Shown in pieces: positions 6,803 through 11,063 of a DNA stretch of 11,063 bases. Each line of letters opens with the position of its first letter. The stretch's first letter is position 1. Origin of the DNA: Alphaproteobacteria bacterium (GTDB taxonomy: Bacteria; Pseudomonadota; Alphaproteobacteria; Rhodobacterales; Rhodobacteraceae). A model generated the notes under the pieces. The model made no database searches. It was not told the DNA's origin and saw nothing but the letters and a program-made list of their open reading frames with translations. Location: assembly GCA_013151535.1 (NCBI GenBank), contig JAADIC010000054.1:7856-18918 (forward strand). Direction: 5' to 3'. A program made the position numbers and the translations under genes.

Positions 6803-7786
6803 ATGCGCGCACCGCGAATTGACAATCTGCAATATGCCAACTGGTCCGGCAAAATCTTTCGCCAGATGCGGGCAGGCGGGCTGGACGCGGTGCATGTGAC
6901 CATCGCCTATCACGAGAATTTTCGTGAAACCGTGTTGAATGTTGAAAGCTGGAACCGATGGTTTGAACGCTTCCCCGAGCTGATTTTTCAGGGCCGGACG
7001 GCGGGCGATGTGCGGTTGGCGCGCGAAACCGGGCGCACCGCGATCTTTTTCGGATTTCAAAACCCCTCACCGATCGAGGACGATATCGGGCTGGTAGAAA
7101 TCTGGCACGGCCTCGGTGCGTGCTTCATGCAGCTAAGCTATAACAACCAGTCGCTGCTGGCGACGGGCTGTTACGAGGCGCGCGACAGCGGCATCAGTCG
7201 TATGGGCCGCGAAGTGATCGCCGAGATGAACCGCGTTGGCATGGTCATCGACATGAGCCATTCAGCCGAAGGCTCGACCTTGCAGGCGATAGAAATTTCA
7301 AGCCAGCCGATTGCCATCACCCACGCCAATCCGGCCTTCTGGCACAAGGCCCTGCGCAACAAATCCGATACGGTTTTACGCGCGCTGGGCGACAGTGGCG
7401 GTATGCTGGGCTTCTCGCTTTATCCGCATCATTTGAACGGTGGCAGTGGCTGCACGATCAAGGATTTTGCCGAGATGGTTGCACGATGCGCCGATATGAT
7501 CGGGGTCGGTGCGTTGGGGATCGGCAGCGATTTATGTCAGGATCAACCCGATAGCGTGGTCACCTGGATGCGCAACGGGCGCTGGACGAAATCGCTGGAT
7601 TATGGCGAAGGGTCGGCCCAGGCAGCAGGGTTTCCCAAGCAACCCAACTGGTTCCGCGATAATCGCGATTTTGGCAATCTGGCGGCGGCGCTGAAAGGCG
7701 TTGGCTTTGATGTGGCCGAGGTCGATGCGATCATGGGTGGTAACTGGCTGCGGTTTTACGAGGCTTCTTTTGGGGGAATGGCATGA
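6803..7786 (+). CDS. M19 (renal dipeptidase fold) family protein with atypical active site
   Basis: Member of the M19 membrane-dipeptidase family, a TIM-barrel amidohydrolase-like fold; 327 aa is near the family's usual length, with no signal peptide or membrane segment. Retained signatures are VIDMSH (His153) and ITHAN (His174), which match two zinc-ligand histidines; LRNKSD (Arg185), which matches the substrate-binding arginine; and GIGSD (Asp243), which matches the catalytic aspartate. The N-terminal HxD metal pair of true dipeptidases (within DGHND) is replaced in the segment IDNLQYANW. The bridging glutamate appears as Gln86 in FGFQNPSP, and the catalytic histidine after the LT motif as Tyr113 in LSYNN. 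These alignments are by eye. The start ATG has AAGGGGAG just upstream. The stop overlaps the next start as ATGA, so the two are probably cotranscribed and translationally coupled. Annotation pipelines would likely call it membrane dipeptidase; peptidase activity should not be assumed. Confidence 0.85.
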   Translation: MRAPRIDNLQYANWSGKIFRQMRAGGLDAVHVTIAYHENFRETVLNVESWNRWFERFPELIFQGRTAGDVRLARETGRTAIFFGFQNPSPIEDDIGLVEIWHGLGACFMQLSYNNQSLLATGCYEARDSGISRMGREVIAEMNRVGMVIDMSHSAEGSTLQAIEISSQPIAITHANPAFWHKALRNKSDTVLRALGDSGGMLGFSLYPHHLNGGSGCTIKDFAEMVARCADMIGVGALGIGSDLCQDQPDSVVTWMRNGRWTKSLDYGEGSAQAAGFPKQPNWFRDNRDFGNLAAALKGVGFDVAEVDAIMGGNWLRFYEASFGGMA

Positions 7787-9444
7787 ACAATTTGCGGCCT
7801 GCGGCGCTGGTTATGCGACTGGCGCGATTGGGGGCGGCGTTTCCCATGCGGCTCAGTTTCATGCGGGTTTTATTGCGCCGTTTGGTGGTGGAAAAGGCAA
7901 GCGTGCGCCGCTTGCTCTGGCAGATCGACAAAGCCGGATTTGGCCGCGCGGTCTATACGGTTGAACTGGGTGGGCACAGCTATTCGCTGGTCGCTTTTGC
8001 CACCGAGCTTGCGCCGGAAAACCGCACGGATCGGGTGATCGCGCAGGCTTGGGATGCCAGTTTCGTGCTGTTTGACGGGGTGCCTGACAGGGCCGATCTG
8101 GATCGTCTGGCAGCCAACGCCCCGTTGCAGGAGGCCGGGCGGTTTAGCGCGCGCGAACTGGTTCTGTGCCGGGCCAACAAATCGGTGCGCATGTTCGATC
8201 ATGTGGTGGCGGCGCTGGCCAATGGGCAGCAGCCCGACGCCGATATGGTGCAGGCTGTCGGATACCTGATGCGCACAACGGCGGTTTATGGCAACGGCAA
8301 GTTTGGCATCGCGGATCGGGCGGTGATCGCGACCCGCCCCGGCCTGTCCGGCCCGTTCGCCGCCGAGATGCTGGCGGTGTGGCTGGTGCGCGGCTTCACC
8401 CATGATCTGGTGGAGCATGTGGCGGCTGGGAAATCCGCCAAAGCCGTGCGCATGGCGATGCGATTGAAGCGCCATCTTGGCATCGGCAACGCCACCGGCC
8501 TTGGCATGGCCCCCTATCTGGTCAGTCATCCGACCTTGCTCAACAACTGGGTGCTGGCCCGCGAGGTCGCGCTGGCGCGGGTGCTGGATCAGCGCGCGGC
8601 GACGGCGGATCAAGTGGCCGCCGTTTTGCGCCTGATGGCCCGGGTTGCGGCGCATCTCGGGCAATGGCGCACTGAGGATGCGCGCCAGATGGGCCGGATT
8701 TCGGTTTTGCGCGATGAATGGGCAGATGTGATGGCTGTGGCCGATCAGGGCTGGCTGGACGCGCCCGATCTCTGGGCGCGGCTGATGGCGCTGGCGGCGG
8801 ATAAATCCGTTGAATGTCAGGAGCTTATGGTGGCCTTGGTGCTGGAACCACATGGGCCGCTGGTGGATGATCTGGCCGATGATATGGCCAGCGATACGCT
8901 TGGGATTTACGATCCGGCGATGACGCTTGAAAGGGTGCAGGGCCTGATCGCGGCGCATTTTGGTTGGGCCTTGGCGATTGATTTCACCGCTCCGGATCAA
9001 TGCGCGCTGTTCTGGTATATCTCTGCGGAAAAACAGGAACCACGACTGGGCGAGCGCGATAACGAACCGGGGGCCGAGCGCGAATTACCGCTGGATATTG
9101 CCCGTCAGGTGCAGGCTTTGGCGGCGGATTTGGCGCGCACGGACAAGGCGCAGACCCTTGCCGAATTTCTGGCCGCGCATCCCGCCCATCGCGCCATCGC
9201 CAAGCGGGTGCAGCTTGCGCCGGACTATCCTTACGCCGAACTTCACGACAATCTGATCGCCGATACCTGCCTGCCAATTGACATGCTGCGCTGCAAGCTG
9301 GCGTTTTTCGGAGCCAGCAAGTTTGATCCGAAATCCGACCGCTGGACCCGCATCACCATGTATCAGGGCGCGCCGTTGTTTGATGAAATCAGCCGCGAAG
9401 ATGCCGACGATTGGTGGTTGCCGGTGCTGGAGGGCGCAGCATGA
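7783..9444 (+). CDS. Conserved-looking protein of unknown function, middle gene of the operon
   Basis: I do not recognise this 553-residue protein and can assign no domain. It has a strongly basic N-terminus (about 13 Arg/Lys in the first 50 residues, including VLLRRLVVEK), then a mixed alpha/beta-looking region with VYTVELGGHSYSLVAF (57-72). A glycine-rich segment GIGNATGLGMAPYLVSHP (233-250) looks like a binding loop. The later part has WYISAEKQEPRLGER (411-425), DYPYAELHDNL (481-491) and a tryptophan-containing C-terminus. No signal peptide or clear membrane helix is seen. Codon use resembles its neighbours. The start ATG lies within the preceding stop (ATGA) and has GGGGGA seven bases upstream; its own stop overlaps the next start the same way. 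Such coupling suggests its product works with the M19-like and DUF3726 proteins, perhaps as a complex. Whether it is an enzyme is unknown. Confidence 0.85.
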   Translation: MNNLRPAALVMRLARLGAAFPMRLSFMRVLLRRLVVEKASVRRLLWQIDKAGFGRAVYTVELGGHSYSLVAFATELAPENRTDRVIAQAWDASFVLFDGVPDRADLDRLAANAPLQEAGRFSARELVLCRANKSVRMFDHVVAALANGQQPDADMVQAVGYLMRTTAVYGNGKFGIADRAVIATRPGLSGPFAAEMLAVWLVRGFTHDLVEHVAAGKSAKAVRMAMRLKRHLGIGNATGLGMAPYLVSHPTLLNNWVLAREVALARVLDQRAATADQVAAVLRLMARVAAHLGQWRTEDARQMGRISVLRDEWADVMAVADQGWLDAPDLWARLMALAADKSVECQELMVALVLEPHGPLVDDLADDMASDTLGIYDPAMTLERVQGLIAAHFGWALAIDFTAPDQCALFWYISAEKQEPRLGERDNEPGAERELPLDIARQVQALAADLARTDKAQTLAEFLAAHPAHRAIAKRVQLAPDYPYAELHDNLIADTCLPIDMLRCKLAFFGASKFDPKSDRWTRITMYQGAPLFDEISREDADDWWLPVLEGAA

Positions 9445-9926
9445 GGCGCTCGTTGAACGAGATCGAGGTTGGCTTGCGCAAAGCCGCGCTGGGGGCCGGA
9501 TGGCCGCAAGGGCTGGCCGAAGATATTGGCCGCGCCGGTATGGTTATGTGCGGGCTTGGCGGTAACGGTGTTGGGGCGGTTTTGGCGATGCTTGACAGTG
9601 AAGATGAAGGGCTTGGCGATGTGGTCGTGGCGCTTGATCTGCTGGGCGCGCATGTCATCACCGAGGCGCGGTTTTCACAGGTTGATCCCGATCTGATTCG
9701 CGCCTTTGCGATTGTCGCGGGGCAGGCGCAGAAATGCGGGTTTGTGGTAGATGGGTCATCGGTTTTCAAACGGGGCGCGTTGGCAAGCCCGTCCCTGTCA
9801 AACGGGGCCGAGGTAACGGATGCGGACTGGCAAAAAGTTACGGCGCTGGTGCAGAACATTTTTGTTCCGGCCAGTGAAGGCTCGCGCCTGAAAGGGGCCG
9901 GGGCCGGATTGACGGATAATGATTGA
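9441..9926 (+). CDS. DUF3726-like small protein, last gene of the operon
   Basis: A 161-residue protein of unknown function. The N-terminus, SLNEIEVGLRKAALGAGWP followed by GLAEDIGRA, fits what I remember of DUF3726 and also resembles the N-terminal helical region of the Ldh-type (malate/lactate) dehydrogenases; the assignment is from memory. The middle region VVVALDLLGAHVITEARFS is hydrophobic but too mixed for a confident membrane segment, and the C-terminus ends in glycine-rich sequence. I choose the ATG at 9441: it overlaps the previous stop as ATGA, has GGAGG seven bases upstream, and starts directly before the recognisable motif. An in-frame ATG 30 bases earlier lies inside the preceding gene. 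The operon seems to end here. Confidence 0.8.
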   Translation: MRRSLNEIEVGLRKAALGAGWPQGLAEDIGRAGMVMCGLGGNGVGAVLAMLDSEDEGLGDVVVALDLLGAHVITEARFSQVDPDLIRAFAIVAGQAQKCGFVVDGSSVFKRGALASPSLSNGAEVTDADWQKVTALVQNIFVPASEGSRLKGAGAGLTDND

Positions 9927-10328
9927 AAGCGGGGAAATATGTCCGAGGTTTTGAGCCTTGAGGCGGTTGGTGCATGTGGATGCGGCTGGCGTGGATACGG
10001 GCATTTGCGGGGTGAACATACCGAATGCGGCACCAGCCTCTGGCCGCGCCGTTATTGTATTTCTTTCGGCTGGATCCAGTGATCCTGGCTGGGATGAACC
10101 GCGATGGCGGTGATCCGCGTAAGACGGGGCTTGTCGCGCCGTGTGCCTGACCCTTTCGGAAATCGCGCGGTGATGCGCCTTTGGGTCTGGGCTGGGTAAT
10201 TGTTCTGTAAGAAGCAGGAAAATTGATCGTCAAATGGCGCGAAAAACCCAATGGCCTATTGGCATGTCTCGCTCAGTGGGGGCGGTATAGCGCCTTGCTG
10301 TGAACATTCGGTTAATTTGCTGAAAATT
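9927..10328. other. Convergent intergenic region without a convincing gene
   Basis: This region lies between the 3' ends of the plus-strand trio and the minus-strand glutamate-synthase-like gene, so it should hold terminators rather than promoters. The best plus-strand frame is a 47-codon ORF at 9939-10082, starting MSEVLSLEAVGACG, with AAAGCGGGG upstream and five cysteines. Another frame (about 9958-10113) gives a plausible-looking stretch containing SGRAVIVFLSAGSSDPGW but has no good start. Together they could be the frameshifted remnant of a further operon gene, or chance. Minus-strand frames here are Pro/Arg/Ser-rich and look like antisense shadows. The region turns AT-rich from about 10200. 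Confidence 0.4.
10242..10262 (-). terminator. Possible weak intrinsic terminator of the glutamate-synthase-like gene
   Basis: Read on the minus strand, CCAAT-AGGCC-ATTGG is followed by GTTTTTC, about 65 bases past the stop codon of the minus-strand gene. The stem is only five base pairs and poor in G and C, so it is a weak candidate. Confidence 0.3.
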
Positions 10329-11063
10329 TTAGGAATATTCGGGTAGAACCGTCTGTTCCGGGTAGAGTTCGGACAAGGGCACCGAATGGGCGCCCATTTG
10401 CACGATCCGGCAATTGCAGCGGCGCATGGCGCGCGGATTATCGGCACCGCTGGCATGCGCAATCAGGTTGGTACCATAGCGGATCTTGGCGACAAAATTC
10501 TTGACCCGCACCGATTTCACCGCCGGAACCAGCCCACTTTGCAGGTGTTTGTCATGGGTGGCGATGCCGGTGGGGCAGGTGTTGCGATTGCATTTTAGCG
10601 CCTGAATGCAGCCCAGCGCGAACATGAAACCGCGCGCCGAGGTCACGAAATCCGCGCCCATGGAATAGGCCCAGGCGACCTCGGCCGGGGTGACGAGCTT
10701 GCCCGAAGCGATGACATGGATGCGGCCGCGCAAGCCGTATTGGGTTAAGGTGTCGATCAGCATCGGCAGGGATTCTTTCAGCGGCAGGCCGACATTGTCC
10801 ATCAACGGCATGGGCGCCGCCCCGGTGCCGCCATCGCCGCCATCAACGGTGATGAAATCCGGGGCGTGCTCGATACCGCGGGCGTGGATTTCACGGCACA
10901 GAACGCCCAGCCAGTCGGGCGTCGAAATCACGGTTTTGAAACCCACCGGCAGGCCCGAAATATCACGAATGCGGGCGATGTAATCCAGCAATTCGCCCTC
11001 GTTTGACGCTTCGGGATGACGGTTGGGGGAAATCGAATCCTGCCCCGCAGGAATGCCGCGAAT
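10329..11063 (-). CDS. FMN-binding glutamate synthase family protein, C-terminal part
   Basis: The gene runs off the right edge; the last 244 residues are present, and the frame is open through base 11063. They match the synthase half of the GltB large subunit (Glu_synthase, an FMN TIM barrel). Landmarks are ISPNRHPE, GFKTVIST, the phosphate/FMN-binding strand PDFITVDGGDGGTGAAP, IHVIASGKLVTP and GADFVTSARGFMFALG. The cysteine pattern C-x5-C-x4-C (codons between about 10575 and 10610) matches the [3Fe-4S] ligands of glutamate synthase, and CPTGIATHDK follows. In stand-alone members of this family the glutamine amidotransferase domain is missing, but the part that would show this is outside the window. 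The ending LSELYPEQTVLPEYS is the natural C-terminus, so the gene is cut only by the window. A TTG codon at 10991 is in frame but is internal, not the start. Confidence 0.93.
   Translation of the reverse strand: MRGIPAGQDSISPNRHPEASNEGELLDYIARIRDISGLPVGFKTVISTPDWLGVLCREIHARGIEHAPDFITVDGGDGGTGAAPMPLMDNVGLPLKESLPMLIDTLTQYGLRGRIHVIASGKLVTPAEVAWAYSMGADFVTSARGFMFALGCIQALKCNRNTCPTGIATHDKHLQSGLVPAVKSVRVKNFVAKIRYGTNLIAHASGADNPRAMRRCNCRIVQMGAHSVPLSELYPEQTVLPEYS

Noticed and set aside
7870..9000. 376-codon open frame on the minus strand opposite the 553-aa protein
   Set aside because: The translation is dominated by His, Gln, Arg and Pro, typical of a shadow frame. The plus-strand frame has coupled starts, ribosome binding sites and balanced composition.
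10161..10190. GCGC-GGTGAT-GCGC hairpin as terminator of the plus-strand trio
   Set aside because: The stem is four base pairs and is followed by only three T, too weak to call.
1..11063. CRISPR array, tRNA, rRNA, insertion sequence or prophage genes
   Set aside because: I saw no regularly spaced direct repeats, no tRNA-like cloverleaf, no transposase or integrase, and no terminal inverted repeats.

Overview
The window looks like chromosomal DNA of an alphaproteobacterium, most likely a marine Rhodobacterales (Roseobacter-type) strain. This rests on the GC-rich, alphaproteobacterial style of the housekeeping genes, the gene content, and a short intergenic element (near 6758-6789) of a kind I remember as common in that group. 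The assignment is an inference from reading, not a search.

Layout, left to right. Bases 1-332 are AT-rich and hold no gene I can support; they contain one perfect DnaA-box-like 9-mer. A minus-strand block follows. It holds a large secreted RTX protein (333-3002) in which a sialate-O-acetylesterase-like SGNH domain lies between two copies of a calcium-binding RTX module; gatB (3099-4610), subunit B of the tRNA-dependent amidotransferase; and a Kef-type glutathione-gated potassium/proton antiporter (4727-6592). The three are separated by 96-116 bases, and two back-to-back inverted repeats lie between gatB and the RTX gene. A divergent intergenic region (6593-6802) separates this block from a plus-strand block of three genes joined by two ATGA stop/start overlaps: an M19 dipeptidase-fold protein (6803-7786), a 553-residue protein of no recognised family (7783-9444), and a small protein I assign to DUF3726 (9441-9926). 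About 400 bases without a convincing gene follow. Last comes the C-terminal part of a minus-strand FMN/iron-sulfur glutamate-synthase-like protein (10329 to beyond the right edge).

How the genes work together. gatB, kef and the glutamate-synthase-like gene are core functions and need no partner here: GatA/GatC, Kef ancillary proteins and the type I secretion machinery are not in the window. The RTX gene looks less GC-rich than its neighbours and is probably an accessory surface or secreted enzyme. The plus-strand trio is the best candidate for an undescribed system. It is tightly coupled, contains one unknown protein and one domain of unknown function, and its dipeptidase-like member has lost several canonical M19 metal and catalytic residues while keeping others. 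That suggests altered chemistry rather than ordinary dipeptide hydrolysis. Nothing in the sequence identifies its substrate.
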